DNA of 6,243 nucleotides, taken from positions 1 to 6,243 of the forward strand of contig JAFAZM010000060.1 of assembly GCA_019239785.1 (NCBI GenBank), in the 5' to 3' direction. Below, piece after piece: positions 1-5,270 of this stretch (position 1 is its first letter; the number at the start of each line of letters is the position of its first letter). The DNA is from Sphingomonadaceae bacterium (GTDB lineage Bacteria; Pseudomonadota; Alphaproteobacteria; Sphingomonadales; Sphingomonadaceae). Position numbers and translations under genes: made by a program. Below the pieces are notes generated by a model. The model saw only the letters and a list, made by a program, of their open reading frames with translations. It did no database searches and was not told where the DNA came from.

Positions 1-86
1 GGCCGCCACTTGTTCCACCGTTCCGGCCCGAACTTGGCCGCGTCGAGCGTGGAGCCGAGGAAGCCGATGACGGTGAGCGGTTTCAT
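1..86 (-). CDS. rtcR: RtcR, sigma-54-dependent activator of the RNA repair operon (N-terminal fragment)
   Basis: Only the first 28 codons are in the window; the gene runs off the left edge. The visible protein begins MKPLTVIGFLGSTLD and continues with FGPERWNKWR. This matches, from memory, the start of RtcR (E. coli begins MRKTVAFGFVGTVLD and has RWSKWRP). That region is the first strand and loop of the CARF sensor domain. Known of the family: RtcR is a bacterial enhancer-binding protein with an N-terminal CARF domain, a central AAA+ domain that drives sigma-54 RNA polymerase, and a C-terminal DNA-binding domain. It activates rtcBA in response to RNA with 2',3'-cyclic phosphate ends, such as tRNA halves. 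The ATG overlaps the stop of the upstream zinc-ribbon gene (ATGA, positions 83-86), so the two are probably translationally coupled. The AAA+ and HTH parts cannot be seen. The identity is well supported by the divergent sigma-54 promoter and rtcB/rtcA. Confidence 0.88.
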   Translation of the reverse strand, partial: MKPLTVIGFLGSTLDAAKFGPERWNKWR

Positions 87-694
87 GCGATGCCCGCCGC
101 GAGCGCGCGCCGCCGCAGCCGCGCGATCGCCCGGAGCACGCGGTCGCGACCGGCCTTGCCCTTCATCCAGCGCGGCAGGCACGCCAGCATCGTCATCTTG
201 TGGGGCGCGAGCGTGCGCTTGCGGAGCGTGGCGCCGAGATAGTCCTCGAGCAAAGCGAGATGCGCAGGGTTATAGGCCCACAGGATCTGTCGCCCGACCG
301 GCTCGGCCAGGAAGAGGGGCAGGCCAAACCACGGATCGACGCCCGCGGCCGAGTCTCGATAGGCCGGCCGCAGAACATGCCTGGTGACATGGCCGCAGCC
401 CGGGCAGCGGACCGGTGCGCGCAGCACCCCGCCGAAACGGCGCCCGCGACGTGCGGCGACGGGGTGCCGCCGTCCGCAATTGTGACAATGGCTGTGCAGG
501 ACGCCGACGCCGGCCGACAGGCGCGTCCCCGTTGCGTCGGCCGACTGGTGCCCGCACGAGCCGCAGGACAGTCGCGCCTGTCCGCGGGCGGCTGGAGCCG
601 CCAGCGCGGCATTCCCACAGGCCGGGCAAGCGACCCAGACACGGGCGCTGAAGCGGCCGAGTCCGACCGCGGGATCGCGAAAAACAGAGCTCAT
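83..694 (-). CDS. Double zinc-ribbon protein encoded upstream of and overlapping rtcR
   Basis: The product has 203 residues and I do not recognise a named family with certainty. It contains two four-cysteine zinc ribbons: C23-x2-C26 with C44-x2-C47, and C70-x2-C73 with C97-x2-C100. A C-terminal region (about 120-160) carries GLPLFLAEPVGRQILWAYN followed by a helix of the HLALLEDYLGATLRKR type, and a very basic tail follows (RLRRRALA near 192-199). No signal peptide or membrane segment is seen, so it is probably cytoplasmic. Zinc ribbons with a basic tail suggest binding to nucleic acid or to RNA polymerase, but this is inference. The stop overlaps the rtcR start by 4 bp, so it is the first gene of an rtcR transcript and plausibly takes part in sensing or control. 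The start at 694 is the first ATG, and the ribosome site is weak (GGGAT about 7 nt upstream). An inverted repeat lies just upstream of this start codon. Confidence 0.8.
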   Translation of the reverse strand: MSSVFRDPAVGLGRFSARVWVACPACGNAALAAPAARGQARLSCGSCGHQSADATGTRLSAGVGVLHSHCHNCGRRHPVAARRGRRFGGVLRAPVRCPGCGHVTRHVLRPAYRDSAAGVDPWFGLPLFLAEPVGRQILWAYNPAHLALLEDYLGATLRKRTLAPHKMTMLACLPRWMKGKAGRDRVLRAIARLRRRALAAGIA

Positions 695-695
695 G

Positions 696-715
696 ATTTA
701 TCCCATCGGATAAAT
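696..715. promoter_or_regulatory. Inverted repeat, candidate operator or RtcR upstream site
   Basis: ATTTATCC, 4-nt spacer CATC, GGATAAAT: perfect 8-bp arms. It ends one base before the start codon of the zinc-ribbon gene on the minus strand and lies about 155-175 bp upstream of the expected sigma-54 start site. It could be an enhancer-type site for RtcR, or an operator through which RtcR or another regulator represses the zinc-ribbon/rtcR transcript. The symmetry is seen directly; the role is inferred. Confidence 0.4.
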
Positions 716-757
716 TCGTAGACATGTCGATACAGAAGTGAACCTCTCCGTCCGCGA

Positions 758-774
758 CTTTCCAAATCGGAAAG
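758..774. promoter_or_regulatory. Second inverted repeat, candidate RtcR upstream activating site
   Basis: CTTTCC, 5-nt spacer AAATC, GGAAAG: perfect 6-bp arms. It lies 69-85 bp upstream of the sigma-54 promoter, the usual distance range for sites bound by enhancer-binding proteins. It resembles the repeat at 696-715 only in its T-rich/CC half-site pattern (TTTCC versus TTATCC). The role is inferred from position. Confidence 0.3.
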
Positions 775-842
775 GGCGGCGGGCGACGTTTTTCCGTTTC
801 CACTCATGAGCTTCTGCGATTCCCGTGCGCCTGGCCTCGATT

Positions 843-858
843 TGGCACGCCGGCTGCA
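843..858 (+). promoter_or_regulatory. Sigma-54 (RpoN) promoter of the tRNA-rtcB-rtcA operon
   Basis: The sequence TGGCACGCCGGCTGCA matches the sigma-54 consensus TGGCACG-N4-TTGCA at all but one conserved base (C instead of the first T of TTGC). The -24 GG is at 844-845 and the -12 GC at 856-857, with correct spacing. Transcription should start about 12 nt further on, near 868-870, which puts the hairpin at 900-925, the tRNA and rtcB in one transcript. RtcR being a sigma-54 activator encoded divergently supports the call strongly. Confidence 0.9.
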
Positions 859-899
859 ATGTTTCGAGCGTCCGGCACAATCGGCCGGCGAGCGGAATG

Positions 900-925
900 G
901 GGCGGCCGGAATGGGCCGGCCGCCC
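900..925 (+). other. GC-rich leader hairpin 8 nt before the tRNA
   Basis: GGGCGGCCGG (900-909) pairs perfectly with CCGGCCGCCC (916-925) across a 6-nt loop AATGGG: ten G-C or C-G pairs. It begins about 30 nt after the predicted sigma-54 start and ends 8 nt before the tRNA. No T-run follows, so it is not a normal intrinsic terminator. It may protect the 5' end, position RNase P, or bind a protein; all of these are inference. Confidence 0.65.
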
Positions 926-933
926 TCGAGAAC

Positions 934-1009
934 CAGGGTGTAGCTCAGTTGGTAGAGTTCCGGCTTTGGAAGCCGGCGGCCGCTGGTTCGAGCCCAGCCG
1001 CCCTGACCA
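934..1009 (+). tRNA. tRNA with proline anticodon UGG, embedded in the RNA repair operon
   Basis: A full cloverleaf of 76 nt can be drawn. The acceptor stem is CAGGGTG (934-940) with CGCCCTG (999-1005), one T-G wobble. The D arm is GCTC/GAGT with an 8-nt loop AGTTGGTA. The anticodon stem is CCGGC/GCCGG (960-964, 972-976) with loop TTTGGAA, giving anticodon TGG at 967-969. The variable loop has five bases, and the T arm is GCTGG/CCAGC with loop TTCGAGC. The discriminator is A1006 and CCA is encoded (1007-1009). Tertiary signals are intact: U8-A14, G15-C48, G18G19 with T55C56, T54-A58. C1-G72, A73, G35 and G36 fit bacterial proline identity. Oddities: A37 where proline tRNAs normally have G37, U26 instead of a purine, a G10-U25 wobble, and a D arm unlike the usual proline GCGC arm. 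It sits between a sigma-54 promoter and rtcB, so it is probably an inducible extra tRNA or tRNA mimic rather than a housekeeping copy. Confidence 0.9.
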
Positions 1010-1050
1010 GTTCTTGTCGCCCCGACGGGAATGTTTAGACGTTGAATGAG

Positions 1051-1057
1051 AAGGAGG
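1051..1057 (+). promoter_or_regulatory. Strong ribosome binding site of rtcB
   Basis: AAGGAGG lies 5 nt before the ATG at 1063. It decides the rtcB start over an in-frame TTG at 1042, which lies upstream of this site and has no such motif. Confidence 0.85.
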
Positions 1058-1062
1058 CCCCA

Positions 1063-2289
1063 ATGGCCGAGCAGAGTTTCGAATATCTCCACGTCGAGGG
1101 CGGGTCGCCGGTCAAGATGTGGACGCGCGGCGTGCCGGTCGAGGCCGAGGCGAAGGCGCAGCTGTCGCGTGCCGCGCAGATGCCGTTCATCTTCAAGCAT
1201 GTCGCAGCGATGCCCGACGTCCATGTCGGGATCGGCGCGACCGTCGGTTCGGTGATCCCGACCAAGGGTGCGGTGATCCCGGCCGCGGTCGGGGTCGACA
1301 TCGGCTGCGGGATGATGGCGGCGCGCACCTCGCTCGTCGCGAGCGACCTGCCCGACAATCTGGAAGGGATCCGCTCGGCGATCGAGCGGGCGGTGCCGCA
1401 CGGCCGCGACGTCCGCATGGGCAAGCGCGATCCGGGCTCCTGGGGCTCGCCCCCGGCCGCGATCGTCGAGGCCTGGGCGACGCTCGCCGCGCGCTTCCAG
1501 CGGATCACCGACAAATATTCGCGGCTGAAGAACACCAACAACCTGGTGCATCTCGGCACGCTCGGGACCGGGAACCACTTCATCGAGCTCTGCCTCGACG
1601 AGGCGGCGCGCGTCTGGGTGATGCTCCATTCCGGGAGCCGCGGCGTCGGCAATGCGATCGGCAGCTTCTTCATCGAGCTGGCGAAGCAGGACATGCGCAA
1701 ATGGTTCGTGAACCTGCCGGACGAGAACCTCGCTTATTTCCCGGAAGGGACCGAGCATTTCGACGATTATGTCGAGGCGGTCGGCTGGGCGCAGGATTTC
1801 GCGGCGCTGAACCGGCGCATGATGATGACGAACGTCATCGCCGCCCTGCGCAGCCAGATCGCCAAGCCGTTCGACGCGGAGCTGGAAGCGGTGAACTGCC
1901 ATCACAATTATGTGACGCGGGAGCACCATTTCGGCGAGAACGTGCTCGTCACCCGCAAGGGGGCGGTGCGCGCCGCGAAGGGCGTGATGGGGATCATCCC
2001 GGGCTCGATGGGCGCCAAGTCGTTCATCGTGCGCGGCCTCGGCAATGCGGAATCGTTCGACAGCTGCAGCCACGGCGCCGGGCGCGTGATGTCGCGCACC
2101 GCGGCCAAGAAGGCGGTCTCGCTCGCCGAGCATATCGCCGACACGGCGGGCGTCGAATGCCGCAAGGACGAGGGCGTGATCGACGAGACGCCGAAGGCCT
2201 ACAAGCCGATCGAGGCCGTGATGGCCGCGCAGGCGGACCTGGTCGAGATCGTCCACACGCTGAAGCAGGTGGTCTGCGTGAAGGGGTGA
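1063..2289 (+). CDS. rtcB: RtcB, RNA-splicing ligase (3'-phosphate/5'-hydroxyl RNA ligase)
   Basis: The product has 408 residues, the length I recall for E. coli RtcB, and is collinear with it. RtcB joins RNA 2',3'-cyclic phosphate or 3'-phosphate ends to 5'-OH ends using GTP and Mn2+, through a covalent GMP-histidine intermediate. Family motifs are all present: MPFIFKHVAAMPDVHVGIG (40-58), the metal-binding DIGCG (D79, C82), GTGNHF (H172), MLHSGSRG (H189), NCHHNY (H280, H281), IIPGSMGAKSF (311-321), and CSHGAGR with the guanylylated histidine H337. The protein ends in QVVCVKG like the E. coli enzyme. Nothing is missing, so it should be active. It starts 53 nt after the tRNA and belongs to the sigma-54 operon controlled by RtcR. 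No archease gene is seen in the window. Its stop codon is inside a hairpin loop (2274-2303), which may set the level of the genes downstream. Confidence 0.97.
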   Translation: MAEQSFEYLHVEGGSPVKMWTRGVPVEAEAKAQLSRAAQMPFIFKHVAAMPDVHVGIGATVGSVIPTKGAVIPAAVGVDIGCGMMAARTSLVASDLPDNLEGIRSAIERAVPHGRDVRMGKRDPGSWGSPPAAIVEAWATLAARFQRITDKYSRLKNTNNLVHLGTLGTGNHFIELCLDEAARVWVMLHSGSRGVGNAIGSFFIELAKQDMRKWFVNLPDENLAYFPEGTEHFDDYVEAVGWAQDFAALNRRMMMTNVIAALRSQIAKPFDAELEAVNCHHNYVTREHHFGENVLVTRKGAVRAAKGVMGIIPGSMGAKSFIVRGLGNAESFDSCSHGAGRVMSRTAAKKAVSLAEHIADTAGVECRKDEGVIDETPKAYKPIEAVMAAQADLVEIVHTLKQVVCVKG

Positions 2290-2303
2290 CCCCCTTCACG
2301 CAG
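2274..2303 (+). other. Perfect hairpin with the rtcB stop codon in its loop
   Basis: CTGCGTGAAGGGG (2274-2286) pairs perfectly with CCCCTTCACGCAG (2291-2303) across the 4-nt loop TGAC, which contains the TGA stop of rtcB. A T-G and a G-C pair can extend the stem to 2272-2305. Only a short TTT follows (2308-2310), so it may be a partial terminator, a processing site or a 3' stabiliser between rtcB and the two downstream genes. The structure is seen directly; the function is inferred. Confidence 0.65.
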
Positions 2304-2322
2304 GCGCTTTCCGAGAGACGTC

Positions 2323-2802
2323 ATGCGAAACTGGGTCAATGAATGGGTCCAGGAGGGCCGCCTTTACGTCTGGCGCTATGCCGATCGGGGGCATGGCTGG
2401 CGCGGCTGGCACTTCACCGCGGACCCCGCCGGCTGCAGGTCCGTCAGGAACCTGCTCGATCGCATGCATGCGGGCGAAGCGTGCCATCGAACCCTGCGGC
2501 TCGAGCCCATGACCGACGCCATATTGAGCGTCCCCAATTACGGGCACAAAGCTGACGGGCGCTTCGAAAAGCTGCGGATCGAATATGTGCCGGGATTTGA
2601 GGAGTTGGGCATCGTCCCGCAGGGCGAGGTACTGACGATGACGATCGGGGATGGGCGCATGCGGAAACTTTCGGCGGCGTTCGCTCAGGTGGAGGTCGGC
2701 GGTGGCGATTTTGGCATCTCGACGTCCGACGAGAAGCGGGCGGAAAGCTGGATGTTCTGGTGGATACCGGGCGTCGATTATCGGGACGGGAAGCGATTGT
2801 GA
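2323..2802 (+). CDS. Unrecognised 159-residue protein between rtcB and rtcA
   Basis: I do not recognise this protein. It has 159 residues, no signal peptide and no clear membrane helix. It has eight tryptophans in two clusters, N-terminal (W4, W8, W17, W26, W29) and near the C-terminus (WMFWW, 143-147). The middle (about 80-130) reads as alternating strands: RIEYVPGF, GEVLTMTIGDG, QVEVGGGDFGIS. The ATG at 2323 is preceded by a purine-rich GAGAGA (2313-2318) at a suitable distance. It lies 33 nt after rtcB, and its stop overlaps the rtcA GTG start (GTGA, 2799-2802), so rtcA translation is probably coupled to it. This favours a real gene with a role in RNA repair. Its codon use looks less GC-biased than its neighbours (for example ATATTGAGC, GGATTTGAGGAG), which may mean more recent acquisition or low expression. 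Confidence 0.8.
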   Translation: MRNWVNEWVQEGRLYVWRYADRGHGWRGWHFTADPAGCRSVRNLLDRMHAGEACHRTLRLEPMTDAILSVPNYGHKADGRFEKLRIEYVPGFEELGIVPQGEVLTMTIGDGRMRKLSAAFAQVEVGGGDFGISTSDEKRAESWMFWWIPGVDYRDGKRL

Positions 2803-3809
2803 TTAGTATCGACGGAGCGGAAGGCGAAGGGGGCGGGCAGGTGCTGCGCAATGCGCTGGCGCTTTCGCTCGTCACCGGCCAGCCCTTCCGCATCTCCAAC
2901 ATCCGCGGCAAGCGCGAGAAGCCGGGGCTGATGCGCCAGCATCTGACCGCGGTCGAGGCCGCCTGTGCGATCGGCCAGGCCGAATGCGACGGCGCGGCGA
3001 TCGGCGCGCGCGAGCTCGTCTTCCGGCCGGGCGCGGTGCGCGCCGGGACTTATCGCTTCGCGGTCGGCACCGCGGGCAGCACCGGGCTCGTCCTGCAGAC
3101 GATCCTGATGCCGCTGCTGCGCGCGGACGGGCCGTCGCAGCTCGTGCTCGAAGGCGGCACCCACAATATGGCGGCGCCCCCGTTCGACTTCATCGCGCGC
3201 TCCTTCCTGCCGATCCTCAATCGGATGGGCCCGCGCGTCGAGGCGCGGCTGGTGCGGCACGGCTTTTATCCGCGCGGCGGCGGCCGCATCGAGGTCGACA
3301 TCGAACCGGCGCCGCTGGCGCGGATCGAATGCATGGAGCGCGGCGCGCTGCGCAGAGTCTGCGCCACGGCCCTGTTCGCCGGCCTGCCGTTCGAGATCGC
3401 CGACCGCGAGATCGGGGCCGCGCGCAAGGTGCTGGACTGGCCGGAGGACGCGTTCGGCGTTCGCCAGCTGCCGCCCGAGCTCGGACCGGGGAACGTGCTG
3501 CTGCTCGAAGCCGAGTTCGAGCGGGTGACCGAGATCGTCACCGGTTTCGGCCGGCTGGGCGTGCCGGCGGAACGGCTAGCGAAGCGGGCGTCGCAGCGCA
3601 TGGCGGGCTATCTGGCCTGCCCCGCCTTCGCCGGCCCCTATCTCGCCGATCAGCTGCTCCTCCCATTCGCCCTTGCCGGCGGCGGCGCCTTCACCACGGT
3701 GAGGCCGAGCCAGCATTCGCGGACTGCGGCGGACGTCATCGCCCTGTTCACTGGGCTGCGCTTCACCTTCGCGCAGCAGTCGGACGGTACGCACCTGGTC
3801 AGCGCCTGA
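2799..3809 (+). CDS. rtcA: RtcA, RNA 3'-terminal phosphate cyclase
   Basis: The product has 336 residues; E. coli RtcA has about 338. RtcA uses ATP, through a covalent AMP-histidine, to convert RNA 3'-phosphate (and 2'-phosphate) ends into 2',3'-cyclic phosphate, preparing or proofreading ends for RtcB. Motifs seen: DGAEGEGGGQVLRNALALS (5-23), IRGKREKPGLMRQHL (35-49), GTAGSTGLVLQT (about 88-99), EGGTHNMAAPPFDF (about 121-134), HGFYPRGGG, and the C-terminal PSQHSRTAADV with the predicted nucleotidylated histidine H306 (equivalent to H309 of E. coli). The GTG start at 2799 is chosen because GGGAAG lies 5 nt upstream and the length and N-terminus fit the family. An in-frame GTG at 2760 would add 13 residues that do not fit. 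It overlaps the preceding gene by 4 bp and is the last gene of the operon. Confidence 0.96.
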   Translation: MISIDGAEGEGGGQVLRNALALSLVTGQPFRISNIRGKREKPGLMRQHLTAVEAACAIGQAECDGAAIGARELVFRPGAVRAGTYRFAVGTAGSTGLVLQTILMPLLRADGPSQLVLEGGTHNMAAPPFDFIARSFLPILNRMGPRVEARLVRHGFYPRGGGRIEVDIEPAPLARIECMERGALRRVCATALFAGLPFEIADREIGAARKVLDWPEDAFGVRQLPPELGPGNVLLLEAEFERVTEIVTGFGRLGVPAERLAKRASQRMAGYLACPAFAGPYLADQLLLPFALAGGGAFTTVRPSQHSRTAADVIALFTGLRFTFAQQSDGTHLVSA

Positions 3810-3825
3810 TCATGATGCCGCACTC

Positions 3826-3940
3826 CCCGCTCATCCTGAGTAGGGACCGAGCTTGTCGAGGGCCCGTATCGAAGGACAAGCGCCGTGCGTCCTTCGATAC
3901 GCCGGTTCGACAAGCTCACCGGCTACTCAGGATGAGCGGG
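3826..3940. repeat. Long imperfect palindrome (sphingomonad-type intergenic repeat), possible terminator after rtcA
   Basis: Three nested perfect arms fold one 115-nt element: 3826-3843 with 3923-3940 (18 bp, starting CCCGCTCATCCTGAG), 3849-3859 with 3907-3917 (11 bp, GAGCTTGTCGA), and 3865-3877 with 3889-3901 (13 bp, CGTATCGAAGGAC), with an 11-nt terminal loop. Five-base unpaired stretches separate the arms. The TCCTGAG and TTGTCGA cores also occur in the element at 5186-5270. Palindromes with these cores are, as I recall, frequent between genes in Sphingomonadaceae. It begins 16 nt after the rtcA stop and probably ends or shields the operon transcript. No transposase is present. Confidence 0.8.
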
Positions 3941-4005
3941 TATTCTGTTTGCAACCATCTCTGCTCGGCCTTGAGCAACACCGGCGCTTCTGCTCTCGTC
4001 GCGCG

Positions 4006-5169
4006 ATGACACGCGGTTCAAACACGCTCTCCCTTGCCGCGGCGCGGCGCATCGCGCTGGCGGCGCAGGGCTTCGGCGCGCCGCGCCGGCCGGTGACCAG
4101 CTGGGCGCCGCTCGGGCGCACGCTCGAGCGGATCGCGCTACACCAGATCGACAGCGTCAACGTGCTCGCCCGCGCCCATTATCTGCCCGCCTTCTCGCGG
4201 CTCGGCCCGTACGACCGCGGCCTGCTCGACCGCGCCGCCTGGGGCCGCAGGCGCGAGCGGCGGCTGTTCGAATATTGGGCGCACGAAGCGTCCCTGCTGC
4301 CGCTGGCGCTGCATCCTTTGCTGCGCTGGCGGATGGCGCGGGCCGCGCGCGGCGAGGTCGGCTGGACGCATGTGCGCGCCGTCGCCGCCGAGCGCCGCGC
4401 CGAAGCGGAAGCGGTGCTGGCCCGGATCCGCGCCGAGGGGCCGATGGCGGCCTCGGACTTCGAGCATGGCAAGAGCCGCAGCGGCTGGTGGGAATGGGGC
4501 TCCACCAAGCGCGCGCTGGAATGGCTGTTCTGGTCCGGGCGGATCACCACCGCGACGCGGCGCGGCAGCTTCGAGCGGGTCTACGACCTCAGCGAGCGCG
4601 TGATCCCGCCGGCGATCCTGGCCTTGCCGACGCCGGACGAGGCGGAGGCGCACCGCCGGCTGGTCCAGCTTTCCGCCCGCGCGCTCGGCATCGCGGCCGC
4701 GGCGGACCTGCGCGATTATTTCCGGCTCGGCGTCGCGGAGACGAAGACGGCGATCGATGAGCTGGTCGAAGCCGGCACCCTGCTCCCGGTCGCGGTCGAA
4801 GGCTGGCGCCAGCCCGCCTTCCTCGATGCCGAGGCGCGCCGGCCGCGGCGGATCGCCGGCCAGGCCCTGCTCGCGCCGTTCGATCCTCTGGTCTGGGAGC
4901 GCGCCCGCACCGAACGGCTGTTCGGCTTCCGCTACCGGATCGAGATCTACACGCCGGCCGAGAAGCGCGTGCACGGTTACTACGTGCTGCCCTTCCTGAT
5001 GGACGAGCGGCTGGTCGCGCGCGTCGATCTCAAGAGCGACCGCCAGCGGGGCCTGCTGCTTGTCCGCAACATTCACCTGGAGCCGGGCGCTCCGGCGGAG
5101 ACGCAGGAGCGGCTGCGGGCCGAGCTCGAGACGATGGCGGGGTGGCTGGGGCTGGCGCTCGCGCCCTGA
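4006..5169 (+). CDS. YcaQ/AlkX-type winged-helix DNA glycosylase (HTH_42 family)
   Basis: The product has 387 residues, against about 410 for E. coli YcaQ (AlkX), a DNA glycosylase that unhooks interstrand crosslinks formed by alkylating agents. The family folds as tandem winged helices around a catalytic Q-x-D or Q-x-Q motif. Here LHQIDSVN gives Q47-I48-D49, the QxD form. Other shared stretches are LAAQGF (18-23), FSRLG (63-67), EYWAHEA (89-95), DFEHGKSRSGWWEW (151-164), FERVYDL (189-195), LLAPFDPLVWER (288-299), YTPAEKRVHGYYVLP (315-329) and DLKSDRQRG (341-349). The ATG at 4006 is chosen because the protein then starts like E. coli YcaQ; the frame stays open upstream, but only into the palindromic repeat. 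No clear ribosome site precedes it. It is separated from the Rtc operon by the repeat, so co-regulation is doubtful. Confidence 0.92.
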   Translation: MTRGSNTLSLAAARRIALAAQGFGAPRRPVTSWAPLGRTLERIALHQIDSVNVLARAHYLPAFSRLGPYDRGLLDRAAWGRRRERRLFEYWAHEASLLPLALHPLLRWRMARAARGEVGWTHVRAVAAERRAEAEAVLARIRAEGPMAASDFEHGKSRSGWWEWGSTKRALEWLFWSGRITTATRRGSFERVYDLSERVIPPAILALPTPDEAEAHRRLVQLSARALGIAAAADLRDYFRLGVAETKTAIDELVEAGTLLPVAVEGWRQPAFLDAEARRPRRIAGQALLAPFDPLVWERARTERLFGFRYRIEIYTPAEKRVHGYYVLPFLMDERLVARVDLKSDRQRGLLLVRNIHLEPGAPAETQERLRAELETMAGWLGLALAP

Positions 5170-5185
5170 CGTTCGAGACCCGGGA

Positions 5186-5270
5186 CCCGTTCGTCCTGAG
5201 CCTGTCGAAGGACCTCCTTTCTTTCGGCCGCAAGGAAGGGAAGGGCTTCGACAAGCGCAGCCCGAACGGG
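5186..5270. repeat. Palindromic intergenic repeat between convergent genes, possible bidirectional terminator
   Basis: The left arm 5186-5213 (CCCGTTCGTCCTGAGCCTGT then CGAAGGAC) pairs imperfectly with the right arm 5243-5270 (ending GCCCGAACGGG). An inner stem (TCCTTTCTT with AAGGAAGG) surrounds the central CGGCCG. It shares TCCTGAG and TGTCGA with the element at 3826-3940. It lies between the plus-strand glycosylase gene (stop at 5169) and the minus-strand gene ending at 5324, so it may terminate both transcripts. A 9-bp direct repeat GACCCGGGA flanks it (5177-5185 and 5275-5283). Confidence 0.75.

Noticed and set aside
900..925. Intrinsic terminator upstream of the tRNA
   Set aside because: The strong GC stem is followed by CTCGAGAACC with no T-run, and the tRNA and rtcB lie downstream of the same promoter.
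934..1009. Interpretation as a Y RNA (YrlA-like) with a tRNA-like module
   Set aside because: The cloverleaf is complete, with acceptor stem, seven-base anticodon loop and CCA. No Ro60 (rsr) gene or typical Y-RNA stem is seen in the window.
1042..1062. TTG start for rtcB at 1042
   Set aside because: The AAGGAGG site lies inside this extension and points to the ATG at 1063, which gives exactly 408 residues.
691..2256. Long open frame on the minus strand opposite rtcB
   Set aside because: The sequence is low-complexity, rich in R, H, D and A, as expected from the antisense of a GC-rich gene. rtcB itself is certain by motifs and length.
2760..2798. Upstream in-frame GTG start for rtcA
   Set aside because: The extra 13 residues do not fit the RtcA N-terminus. 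The GTG at 2799 has GGGAAG at the right distance and a 4-bp overlap with the previous stop.
3853..4005. N-terminal extension of the glycosylase gene
   Set aside because: The extra 51 codons run through the palindromic repeat and have no counterpart in the YcaQ family; the ATG at 4006 fits the family start.
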